Origin: Smittium culicis
Lineage: Eukaryota > Kickxellomycota > Harpellomycetes > Harpellales > Legeriomycetaceae
DNA: 36,689 nucleotides
Assembly: GCA_001970855.1 (NCBI GenBank)
Contig: LSSN01000904.1
Coordinates: 3,288-39,976 of the forward strand
Direction: 5' to 3'
Part shown: positions 1 through 11,690 of the stretch, one piece after another
Layout: every line of letters begins with the position of its first letter
How positions within the stretch are numbered: the first letter of the stretch is position 1
Position numbers and translations under genes: made by a program
Notes under the pieces: generated by a model
Told to the model about the DNA's origin: nothing
Databases searched by the model: none
What the model saw: only the letters and a program-made list of their open reading frames with translations

Positions 1-2118
1 TATGATTTAAAGGAAAATGTTATGAAATTATCAAGATAAAATTTCTCAAAATATAAGATATCATTTCTAAGCATGATCATGGTGCATAAAAAACATAATA
101 AGGAACATCGAAGCGGTTTATTGTCCATAAAGTTAATTTTATTAAAAGTAGTACATACTATTTAAATATAAGAAATAACTATTGCTGGTTACATGTATAA
201 TATTTTTTTAATTTAGTCAAAAATTTAAAAACTATTGAACTAAGAAAACACGTAAAAAATAGGATCATATCCAATTCGATTATATAACTGAATATAATCA
301 TTTTCTTTTTAATTTTTCGATGAAAAGTTTAAAAAAAATGAAGGGACCGAATATTATTAAATTATTTTTAGCTTTAGAATTAAGTGATGTATTTTTATAT
401 CTATCAACTTAAAATTAATAAACTCATATTATATTATTGAAAAAAAATTCCGACTGTAAAAGCTTTCTAATTAATAGGAAAATTTGTACATAAAGTTCTA
501 AAAGAAAGCAGAATACGATATGGATCAATCTTAGATTGTTTTTAGATAAAATTTAATATTTATAAAAGGAATATTAAATATTAAATTTTTTTAGATATTT
601 CTCCACAAATTTAAGTTCATACTTTTCTCCATATATTTATAGGGTTCAAAGATTATACAAAAATATTTATTGTAATGTTTTATATATAAAAACTGTTTTT
701 TTAGAATTTTTTTCTACTCCAAAATTCTTTCGTAAGAAAATATCTGAAATAAAATTACATAAAGCTCAATATAAATTGAAAAATGATTTAAAATGAAACC
801 ATTTCTCACTTCAAATCTTCATAATGTTTTAAAAAATCTTTTTTTTAGCCAATTATGCATCCAAAAAAAAAAAAAATTTATAAACCATAATTGGGTTATC
901 CAATTAACAATTATTTTTCTAGGAGGTAAATTTTTTGAGAACAAATAAATTTAAAAATTATATTTATTTTAGATATTTAAAACTATAATTATTAACCATA
1001 ACAGTCATAAAAATTTCAAACTTTTAATAATTTTTTAATCAGAATTTATTGTTGTAGCGTGTAATTTTTAATATTGAGACAAAATAATCTGAAAAAAGAG
1101 GTATTTATACTCTATAATCAAATTTAAAATAAATCACAAGATCATTTTACATCAAAATTCAGCGTTTACTTTTATAATGAAAAGAAATTTCAAATAATAC
1201 ACAATTTTTATATTAAAAGATATTAAAAGAATATACAATTGCAATAATAAAAAAAAGTAAAATTACGTACTAGTTAAAGAAATGAATAACGGATAAAAAT
1301 GTATTTAGAAAAAAAATTTTAATCAAAATAGATGGAATTTAATCTAAAACTGCTTATTGATATATTCATATTATCTAAATTTAATCTTATACAATTATAT
1401 TAAGCATAAAATCACATTAATTCCTTTCAATACAGTATTTTTTTCATATAATTTTCGTATCTAATTTATAAATTTTATGAGTTAAATATGTATATATATC
1501 TAAATAAATCTCTGTCAAAAAAAATTAATCGTATATAAAAAAAATATTCAATTTAGTTATAATCCTCATTTTAATAAAGATTACTTTAATATAAAAAAAT
1601 ATATTCAAATACAAGGTGACTTAAAAGGAAATAGAAATACAGGAGTGAAATAAAAATCGTAATAAATCACTGATATTTCAAATAATCGCATCGGAATTCA
1701 GAGCAAGAAAAATTTGATTAATAATATTCAAATTTAAATATTGTATAAAAATTTTACAATTAGTTAACTTTTTTTTTTTAGTTATATCTCATTTGTATAA
1801 ATATATAAACATAAAAATATGACTTATATTGGTTAATACTAAAATAAAAAATCAAAACAGACTAAATTGTGTGACTTCATGCTCAAATAATATCAGAATT
1901 AAAAGGTCTTAAAAATAAACCCATTGAAAAGTGTAGTTATTTGTGTTATTATACGATTAATGAGTATAAAATCATTGACGCGATAAATAGAAACAAAAAA
2001 AAGGACCAGAAGGCAGTATAAGTCGCATATATCCTCCATAGAATATCTAAAGTACTCGCATTCATCAAAATAAATTCCATATAATAAGTCATATTACCTA
2101 TTTGATGTTACGGTGGTG
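1..2118. other. A+T-rich gene-poor sequence
   Basis: There is no reading frame of useful length and no tRNA-like or splice-linked coding pattern on either strand. The sequence is dominated by A and T runs. I see nothing functional in it. Confidence 0.6.
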
Positions 2119-2910
2119 AGACATTTGGATTGAGAGAAATCAGTTGTAATCTCATACAGTCTGAAATCATCAAGGCAATCCGACTGGTTGCCAACTTTGG
2201 TAAATCAGTGGCCATTGAACGCATCAGGAACAAACTGGGAATAACCTCAGCGTTCATGCGGACCAGCACAGGCCGTGAGCTTTATAAAACATAAATTACC
2301 AACTTCAGTTACCTGGATATCAAACTATATCAAAGTACCGATTAAGGTACGGATTTCCACCTGGGTGACCACGAGTTCCCGGAGGATCATAAAATCGGTA
2401 AAAAAGGCAATTGGTTTGGCCTTCAATTAATGTATCCGGATCTGAAGCTGGGCCTTCAGGACATTGGAAAAATGCATAAGGGCACATTCCGGACCGCCCA
2501 GCGCTTGTCGAACATGAAAATTGTCGACCAAAAATTCAAAAATTTTTTCCCCTGCTGCAATTTGTTTGTTTCTGAGACGGTTGAACACATACTTCTGAGC
2601 TGCAGCCGGTGGAATAACCACCGATAAACGACGAGCGGCCGATTCATACCGACGCCGATCCACTCTACGATTTTTTTTTTTTACTTTATAATTTCAATGA
2701 AGCCCGGTTGGGGCTAGTTGGCAAACTTCTTGCGGGGCGGGAGTCTAAAAAATCTTTGACCCAGATTCGAGCTGGCATAGGCGATCAGAATTTTGAACGG
2801 CATCCGCGTGCCCAGAGCACTTATACTGCAAATTATAATTGATTCATCAGACTCCTTGAACCAAAGCCCAATGGTTATGGAGCTGCTAGAGCGGCGAAGG
2901 GGGGTTGGTT
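2119..2910 (+). pseudogene. Decayed 3' part of a LINE (non-LTR) reverse transcriptase
   Basis: This is a G+C-richer island in A+T-rich surroundings. One plus-strand frame runs from about 2119 to 2627, interrupted by in-frame stops near 2290 and 2333. It ends in a pattern typical of the zinc-binding C-terminus (zf-RVT) of LINE reverse transcriptases: a Cys pair, then ETVEHILLSCSRW (about 2536-2610) with the spaced His and Cys. The first Cys of the usual CxxC is replaced by Phe (FPCC). Coding-like sequence continues in shifted frames to about 2910, including LGLVGKLLAGRES near 2710-2750 and a leucine/arginine-rich tail. Stops and frameshifts show it is inactive. No poly(A) tail or clear target site duplication was found, so the true ends are uncertain. 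Seen: the frame and the Cys/His pattern. Inferred: the LINE assignment. Confidence 0.7.
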
Positions 2911-5150
2911 GAAAAACTATTTTTTTAATATTTTATAATAGATTTTTGTATTTTTTTAAATTTTCTTTAATAAAATCTTCATAACATAAAAACCAAACAT
3001 AAAAAATTTATTTATATATAATTATAGTAATATTTAAATATTTAATGGTCTTATGAAATATATCATACTCGGCTTGAACGAACACAAAAACGATCACTAT
3101 TATTAGTTTGAAAAATTATAACAGTCTCAAATACTTAAATAGAATAATAAATGACAGTATTTACATTAAGAGAGATCAAATATTGTATCTATCTTTATTA
3201 TTTACTAATTATATTATTTTAATTTGACTTGATTTAATTTTTCAACTAAAAAAATTCTATGATTTTCTTTTGAATAAAGTAAATTTTAAATTTTATAGTT
3301 GACCTAATTATTTGTATTTTCATTTAATTAAATCAAGCTGATTTCATTTTCCGCGTGGTACTATATTTTTGTGTTACAAAATATTGCAATCAAAATTATA
3401 TTTAAAATATTTTAATTCCGTGAATCATTCATCAAATTACTTACAGCGAACTCTAAAAAATAATTACTTGCTATTAAAAAAGAAATGAATCAATGTGCTC
3501 ATTTTTAAATATAGATCTAGAAAGAAAAAAACTAAAGTATATTTTTTAGTTTTTCAATTAAATATTAGTATGTCTGTTGAGTCGTTTAATACAGATATGA
3601 AACTTCGTTAAATCTGATATATACGCTGATTAGTTTTGATTCGAGCTTTTCAAATCAAATTTGAGGCTATTATAATATTTTAAAAAAATTTCTTGAATTT
3701 TTTTTAAAAACGAACGAAAATTAAATAAATTAGATTGAAAAAAAAATGGAGGATATCTGTAAATTATTCTAGTTAGCTTGAACCTTATTATTATTATTTA
3801 AACCGTCCTTTCAAACAATAACAGGTTTTTATAACTAAGAAAAACATTATTTTATTGGATAATACTGTATATATCTAATTTTGCTCTAGAGAATGCCTTC
3901 TCATAAAACTGAGATATAAAAATATACAAGTTGTACAGCACAGAATGAAAGAAATTTTATCCGGCTAACTTGTTAGAAGCTAAATATCTATTAAGAAGAT
4001 ACACAGTAACCTCAAGAGTATCATTTAATAAAAGATGAAATTGTATTTCCATAAAGACCTAGCATATATTTTTAGGGGCTTGTTTTTCAGTATATCCTTT
4101 TTTTACAAATATTCTTTTGGCGCAGCGGAATTTTTCCAACGAACGTAGCTAATTTTTTTATTTGATTAATATCTGCTATTTTTCTTAAAAAAATAGTAGT
4201 ATGGTGCATTAGGTTAAAAATTTTGGTGTTTTTTCTTGTTTCTTATAAAATAGCGTAGTTTTTTTTGATTTTTATACTATAATTATTATTTATTTATTTT
4301 TGATTTGGTTTGTAATTAATATACAATGTAATAAAACTAAACTAGTATAAAATATTCATAATAATTGAAGGAAGTTTGCGAGTTGATTATGCTAATCAAA
4401 GAAACTAATAAAAAGATCTTATACTTTGCGTATATCTAAAACATAGCATTTTATATGATTAAATATGATGACACCCAGAAAAGTACATCTATAGATACTT
4501 TTTTTTAAATTTTTTCTTTGTATTCCTCCTAACTTTCCAGGAATTCTCGCATATTTTATACTTTTTTATATGATTATTATTTTTGTTTAAATGTTCCTTT
4601 GTTTAAATAATATAAACATTATTTCCATATTAAATATGACAAAATACACGACTAATTATTATATAAATTAAGAAATTTGAATCCAAAATGTATTCACTTT
4701 CATGTATTTCTACTCTTTATTTGAGATCAAGATATTGTACTTGAGAAAAAGGTTTAACAAAATTTTAAAAATATATCTTTAGCATCCAAAAAAAATTTTT
4801 TTTTTTCGTATTTAATCTGGGCCCCTTATAGATTAAGGCGTTTAATTTTGACCCATAATTAAATGATAATCTAATAAGAACATGATATATAAATTTATAT
4901 TACCATTTAAAAAAAATTGTTTTAAAACGCATCTATTATTTTTTATATTAACACTTAGTATCTTTATTTATATATTTGAGTTTTCTATCTCTTGATTTGA
5001 TAATTTAAGTATCGATGAATTTCAATAGATTTACTAATGCCATACAAGTGCTAACAGGCATTTTAAATAAATAATCTTGAAGCTATAATCATCTTTTAAA
5101 AAAGGCGAGTTATCATATTTACAAAATGTTTTTTGACTGTAAAAACTAAT
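2911..5150. other. A+T-rich spacer downstream of the channel gene
   Basis: No supported gene. Near 4833-4855 a TTAAGGCGTT...TTGACCCA pattern resembles one end of the TTAA element at 16539-16696, but no matching second end was found. The remainder is A+T-rich with poly(A)/poly(T) runs. Confidence 0.5.
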
Positions 5151-8100
5151 TTATTCGAATTCAGGGTATTCCAATGAAAAGATATAAACCTGGTCATCTT
5201 GAACCAATTCTGTTGTGTAACTGGGGTTAGCTACAAAATAAAACGTTGGATATTCACTTACGTTCAAACTATCATAGTCTGATTTTTCAAATTTGAATTT
5301 TGGTTCTTTAGTTTTTTTGTTTAAAATAACAGAGTTGCTGTTTCTGTAAATGCCTATACAAATTGCACCAAATCTTCTTGAGAATTCCAAAAAAAGAGAT
5401 AGATATGTTCCTCCAATAAAAATCTTTGGTATTGGTACTAGATGTAGGTTGCTATTTTGTTTTATATTTGAAGTTGAATCTAGTCTGGGAATTTCTGAGC
5501 GAGATAGGCCAGCATCTATCATTTTTGAACATTCAACTATTTTAGTTATGTTAACTCGTGGATACACTATTTTTTTTAAAAGAGGTATTAAATTTTCGTT
5601 GTAGTATGACTGGCATATGAGCGTGTCTAGCATTGTAGGTGCATAGCAGTTTCCACTCATAAAACACGGTCTAAATAGTGATTGTATATACTCGCCGTTA
5701 ACGACAATCGGACTTACGTCACCTATAAATTGCATATTTTCTCTGTAATTTAGTTCTACACAAAGCATAAAGTCGCGTCTATTACAAGTTAATGACTCAA
5801 TATTCAAAACAACAACTAGGGATGGTGCATCAGACGTTGCAATATTTATACTATTTTTCTGAATGCTATATTCGTCTTGACTATCACTTTCAACATCATT
5901 ATTGTTTACCAAAACAAGCGCAGACGTTGCTGTGGATATGCTAGCTCTCACCATATTAGGCTTCGATAAAGGCGATCCTTCAATGAAGTAAACGTTTTCA
6001 AATTTTTCAAGTAACTCTCTGTCGGCCTTCGAAGGAGGCTCTTTACTCAAAAAAACAATATGCTGAGGGTTGGAAAATATTTGAGATTTTAAGCCAAAAA
6101 CAGGATCAAAATCTCTTTCTTTTTGAGATGCATTTGATTTTGAGCCGATACTGTTTTTATTTATTATTCCTGATTTGCTTGATAGTGCTGATGAAATAGA
6201 GTTTCTTGATGAATTAAATTTATTTTTTTGTTTATATAGACCAAATGAAGAAGATCTTATACTACCGACTAGGTATTCCATATTATCTGGAAAAGAAGAG
6301 CCAGTTATACATATTACTATATGGTTCTTTATATTGCTTGGTATTCCTTCTTCTGAGAATGTAACGTTTTTTTCATAAATTTCTTTTTGGAAATTTCCTG
6401 AACAATTATTTCTTTCTAGATCAAAGTGATCGTCTATGAGATCTGGTTTTAGTATACAACCATCAAAACTTCCAAACGTGGGTATAGCCGAATCGCCCAT
6501 CAGTTTACCCCTTGATAAAGGCCCATTTGAATAATTTTCTTTACCATTGTAGCTATTCAAATTGTCAGCCAATTTTCCATTCCCGTCGTATATGTCAAAA
6601 TAGCTTGTGTAAGAGACGCCACGATAATGCTTAATTTTTTTTTTAGAGTTGCCTTTTTCTTTTTTTTGAGTTTTTTTGATTGAAAGCACAGACTGTAAAC
6701 CTTTTAGATAATCGGCTTGGATTTTGCTGATACCAGTATTATCTAGTAAATAAATTTAAAAGGATTTAATGTGTATATAATAATATTTAATTTTGATCAT
6801 TAAAGTTTCATCAAAAATAAAATATATAGGAAAATAAATTATTTACCATTTTTAAAGTTGCTAAAGGTCCCCATCAAAGGATCCCTTTCATCAGATATAT
6901 CTGAAAATTCCTCAGATACTGTTATAGGCGCATTTCTAATGGATAGAGTAATATAAGAATCCGAAGAGATAATAAAACCTATCTCTGATCCATTGAATAT
7001 GTAATCTGACGGGTTTATTTGAATTTCATCTCTTGTAGAAGAGAAGTAACCAGTTTTTGGGCTTGCTATCTTTATAGCGAATAATGTCGATGAAAAATTT
7101 ACAAAAATATACTTTGCAATTTCAGAGAACGTCATTCCGTTGAAAAATGGAGAGAATTTTGTTGAATAAATCTCTTGGCCTAAACCATGAATATACTCTT
7201 CTAACCAGAAGAGGCTTTTTTTCTTTTTAACAATTTTCAATAACTGTTTTTCAGTATTTCTTGGAATTGAGGTCATTAATGCTTGAATCAATGAAGAAAA
7301 TCCAGGAACCTGTACCCCTTGAGCTAGTATACCAAGCCTAAGTTCAGGTATACATATGACTTCTTTTGCCAAATGCCTAAGATAAATAGCAGTTTCAGGC
7401 TGCATGGTTTGTGCGTATATAGGTACACTGATATTTTTGCTAGTGAGGTATCTTTTTATTGCCAACGTTATTAATACTTTGTGCGAATCTTCGTCTACTG
7501 GGTCATTATCGTTATGACTTTTTTTGCTTAATAAAAATATTGATTTTGCATCTTTTGCTTTCACAGTATCCAGGTCGTGTATACTCGAAGGGGAACCTAA
7601 AATAAAGCTTACAGATTTTTCATACAGGGGATCTGATATCAATAACTCTGAATCTTTATCAGGTCCAGTCTCATTCATCAGTATTACTTTAGTATTTACT
7701 ATTTGAGGTCCATGGTCTTCGCAAAAAAATTCTCTAAGGAATTCTACTAGAGATTCATACTTTAAATCACCTATGACTAAAACATGATTTTGATTTGGTT
7801 CAGGCCTGAATTTTTTTTTAGCTAGAACAGGAGATTTTTCTTCTATCATGCTTAAAATTTGAGATATTTTTGGCGGCATCCACACAAGGCCCATAAATAC
7901 TATCAAAACTGCTACACTTTTTGTAAATAATGTGTCAGGAGCGACATCAGAAGTCAAACCAGTTATTGAACTAACAGACGTGAAGAACAAAACGTCCCCA
8001 AAATCCATAACTTCATCTTCAGGGCTCTTTCTTTGGAGGTATATTATTGTGTGCGTCAGTGAAGTTATTGTAAGAAGTGTAATCGCAACTAGTGCTATCG

Positions 8101-8974
8101 AATGGAGTGCTTTTTGAGTTATAGCTCTTATATTACAAACAGTCTTTAGAGACTTCAGGATCTTTGTAGTTACATATCTCAGTCTAAAAAATCTAACTGG
8201 ATAAAAAAAAGACCAAATTCCTGACGACATAAAAGTATCCGTATAAATAGAAGGATATAAATAAATATTCAAAAGAAGCAGCCAAGGGGTTATACAAGTA
8301 ATCACGCTGCTTATAAAAAATTCATGTTGAATAAATCTATAAAAATCGGTAGTCATTATTACCCGAGGCAAAAATAGAATAAACAGAATTGTTGCAAGAA
8401 CTGCGTCCGCATAAAGGTTAAAAATCGGTGTAGTATTGTTGCTTTCTGTTATATAACTCGTGTTAGTAATATATAGGATTACCATACACACATTAACAAT
8501 TGCATCTGCTTGGTACCACCTATACCCATAACTCGAAGTGTTCAGATAAAAGCTAAAAAGTTGTTGTGAAGTTGGTACATTTTTTTTCTCAGATTCATCC
8601 AAAATTCCCTTTGCCATTATTGCTTCAACTTGGCTGTTAATATCTTTAGCTATATTCGCCACTGCTGTTTTTTTAAAGCCGCTAAAGCTTTTATTTATAT
8701 CAGTAATTTTGCTCCGTCCAGATGAATTTGAACCATTTTCTAATTCTTCGTTATTTTCTTCATTCATTTCACTATCCAAATAATTTTCATTTGTATTGAA
8801 CACAGTATTGCTTGTTATACTATCTTCTGAAGACGAAGATTTAAATATTTGTAGAGATTTTGGTATGCCAAAAGCAAAAGATGCATTATCATTATCATCA
8901 TCATCTTTACCTTTAAACCCGAAAAAACCGTCAAACTTTTTTATTGAAGGATTGATACCAAATAAATCATCCAT
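5151..8974 (-). CDS. slo: BK (Slo)-type potassium channel alpha subunit with atypical selectivity filter
   Basis: Two exons, 8974-6847 and 6742-5151 (104-nt intron, GTAAAT...CTAG), give 1239 aa, close to the usual length of animal BK alpha subunits. An acidic, Ser-rich cytoplasmic N-terminus (1-150) is followed by membrane segments from about 153 to 375. The S4-like segment has spaced arginines (RFFRLR, 261-266). RCK1 starts at about 397 (NHVLVIGDLKYESLVEFL) and carries the BK-like stretch PELRLGILAQGVQVPGFSS. RCK2 starts at about 849 (NHIVICITG) and includes the conserved ending APTMLDTLICQSYYNENL. Two features are odd. The pore filter reads S-I-T-G-L-T-S-D-V (336-344) where BK channels have S-T-V-G-Y-G-D-V. 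The position of the Ca2+ bowl (about 1048-1061, FIGDVSPIVVNGEY) has no run of aspartates. The family assignment is firm. Ion selectivity and Ca2+ gating cannot be assumed. Expected location is the plasma membrane or an organelle membrane. Confidence 0.9.
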
Positions 8975-11147
8975 ATCTATTGTTAAATATATTTATTTTA
9001 AATATTTTTTTAAATTTTTGCTTATTTGCTTAGTTTTTTACCTTTTGAATATATAAAATAGGTGATTTATGATTTAATAAAAACGAATTACAGTTGCTAT
9101 TTATATCAAAAAATTATAATAATTGAGACAACTCAATTATGGAAATAAAAAAAATTTAATTTTTATTGCTTTCAGTTTAATTTTAAATGAGGCTTTGCTT
9201 TTTTCTAAAATAATTACTGCGATAATAATCGCCGCTATATGTAAATATCCAAGCCAATAAAATATAATATTTAAACGCATCACTTAAATCACAAGGAATT
9301 TTTTTTCTTCAAAGTGCGTGATAATCATTATTGCAATGACGTAAAATTATTAGCCGCATTTAAAAAAACAAAAACAAATAAAATTTAAAAATTCAGACAA
9401 ATTTTATCACGAGTCGGATTATCTTTAAGCATTATAAATATGTAATATTTTATAGATGAGTATAAAACTTTTTGTAATTTATATCAAGCCCCCCCAAAAT
9501 ATCACACCAAAAATCATTTGATTTATATAAGGGTTCAAAAAATGTGAAATATTGTAATTCAGATAAGAAAATATAAACTTAAATTTTAGTAAGCCTTTTA
9601 AGGGAAATTTTAATTTCAACTTTTTATAAAAGCTTATGAATAATAAAAAAACAACCAAATAGGCTTAAACGCACATGATAAAGGCATTTAAACATTATAT
9701 TATACCGAAGGTTAAAGTATATATTCTTTTGGCAAAGGCAGAATGGCGACTGACTATACTAAAATTTGGTGCAAGTTTTAATAGATAAAAATGTAAAATA
9801 CACACATAAACGAATCTATTAAAGTATAATTAGAAGTTATACAATGCTAAATGTAATTTAATAACCTAGAAACATATATATATTATATTTAAAAAAAATA
9901 AAAAAAAACAAAGCAAAACAGTCTACGCTTTTAATAAATAAAATCTCGGGTTTGCTACGAGATTTTTAAAGATGCGAATTACAAAGCTGTCATATTCTAT
10001 CATCAAGTCACAAAAATTCTGCGACCAAGAAATTTAGGGTATGTAAATTAAAAAAATTTTATCACAGGTATAAATATTTTTTTAAATTAGCATCGCTATT
10101 GATTGTTCTTGTAATTAAATAATAAATTTTAGGGTATATAAAGAATATATAGATCCGAGAAGTATTTTTTTATAGTCTAATTTCTACAATATACATTTTT
10201 TAATAATCTTTAGATTAAATCACGCTACTTGAAATGTCTCTATTATTTAACTATAAATTATAAGAAAAATTAATTGACTTGAAAGATATAACAGAAGACT
10301 ACATCATGATTAAAAAATTCACTAGTATAGAATATTAGAAAATTCTTGTCGCATTCAAAATAATCAATTTAAAATTTATACTCAAGCTCAGGTGATAGAA
10401 ATAAGAGGTACAGGCAATATAAAGCCTCATAACTTTTGATTTGGAGCACGAAAATAAAAAATAAATAAATCGAAACGTAATCTTAAAAATCATTATAAAG
10501 ATATCTGAAAAAGATAAACATTTGGTTATTTATATTATTCATCATTTTTTTGCTGCTGAATCTGAATAAAAAACTTTTTGATAAATCTAGATAATATAAG
10601 TATTTTAGAATTCAAAATATAAATTAAAAGTTTTAATATTTCTTCACTCATTTCAAATATTTTAGGCAAATAAATTAACTATAGCATCTTTTTATAAAAA
10701 TTTTTATAATTTATAATTTTTATCTATGTGCGATTTAGAAAAGTGAATATCCCGAGTTTAAATTTTAAAATTAACAAATAATATGAAATTGCTTGAATTT
10801 GATTTTATTTTATATATTTCAACTCTCATAAAATTTTAACATTTATAATTGATGTTTGGGCATGCTTATTTATTCAATATTATTTCTTATGAAAATTCTC
10901 ATAGATGAACGGCAAAATGTGGAAATAATTTCAATAAAAATTATTATAAAACCACGCCAATAATAAAAAGATAATATTGTTTGCTATATGAAATTGAAAA
11001 AAATATCAAAAAAGTATTTTTAAATTATTAGATAATAGTCTATTACATCTTGTGAATAGTATTTAGTTCTTAATATAAATACGCTTTCCTTAATAAGAAA
11101 CTATTCAATACATTCTTATTTTTCTAAAATAAAAAACGGTTTAATAT
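8975..11147. other. A+T-rich spacer, including the channel promoter region
   Basis: No gene is supported. The first few hundred bases should hold the minus-strand promoter of the channel gene, but I see no distinctive element there. Confidence 0.5.
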
Positions 11148-11158
11148 CCGCTTATAAG
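11148..11158 (+). repeat. Left target site duplication of the retrocopy
   Basis: The 11-bp sequence ccgcttataag is repeated exactly at 11680-11690. The two copies flank the poly(A)-ended insert. Confidence 0.85.
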
Positions 11159-11679
11159 AGCGATTCGGAGGACAGCGATTCCAGAGGAGGACCATCTAGA
11201 AACAGGAGGAACCGATTCGTTTAGCACAGTCTGAGACATTATCTGTGCACAAGTCCAGCGTTCGACAGCATTACGGAACTCAGCCGTTTAGCAGATTATT
11301 GTAGGAGAGCCAGGTCGATCATTCCCACGTTTGGGTAGGAGCCTATTTTTTATTAATCCTGTTAGATGTAGGCTCTGACTAGGAGCTCAATGATCACAAC
11401 GAATTCAATTTTGTTAGAACGAGCTTAATTCAATGACTGCTTGTAACTTCAGTTATCCAGCCTACTTGGAGCAATGCCTGGGCGGATCTTTCGGATGGTA
11501 GATTGATCCCATTTCCCTTTAGGTACGCAGCCGGTAGACCGGCAGAGGAATTTATTAGTATTAGAATATTAGTTTTTTTATGCCTTGCACCGAATTTCTA
11601 TTTTTTTAGTTTATTTACCGCGTATTTTCTATTATTGTCATCGTACCAATAAAATTCCGTGATTAAAAAAAAAAAAAAA
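11159..11679 (+). mobile_element. Poly(A)-tailed retrotransposed insert with target site duplication
   Basis: A 521-bp insert, clearly richer in G+C than its surroundings. It ends in a run of 15 A (11665-11679) preceded by AATAAA at 11648-11653, and is bounded by a perfect 11-bp direct repeat. This is the signature of target-primed reverse transcription of a polyadenylated pol II transcript: a 5'-truncated LINE or a processed retrocopy. Coding-like pieces survive. One is a frame from 11159 beginning SDSEDSDSRGGPSRNRRNRF, with stops at 11222 and 11336. Another is an open stretch of 71 codons at 11437-11652. I do not recognise the source protein. No clear pol III A/B boxes were seen, so a SINE is less likely. 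The intact duplication suggests fairly recent insertion. Confidence 0.8.
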
Positions 11680-11690
11680 CCGCTTATAAG
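11680..11690 (+). repeat. Right target site duplication of the retrocopy
   Basis: Exact copy of the 11 bp at 11148-11158, directly after the poly(A) run. Confidence 0.85.

Noticed and set aside
5151..6689. Treating the two large minus-strand frames at 5151-6689 and 6839-8974 as separate genes
   Set aside because: A GT-AG intron at 6743-6846 joins them in frame into one BK-length protein with RCK1 in the first exon and RCK2 in the second.
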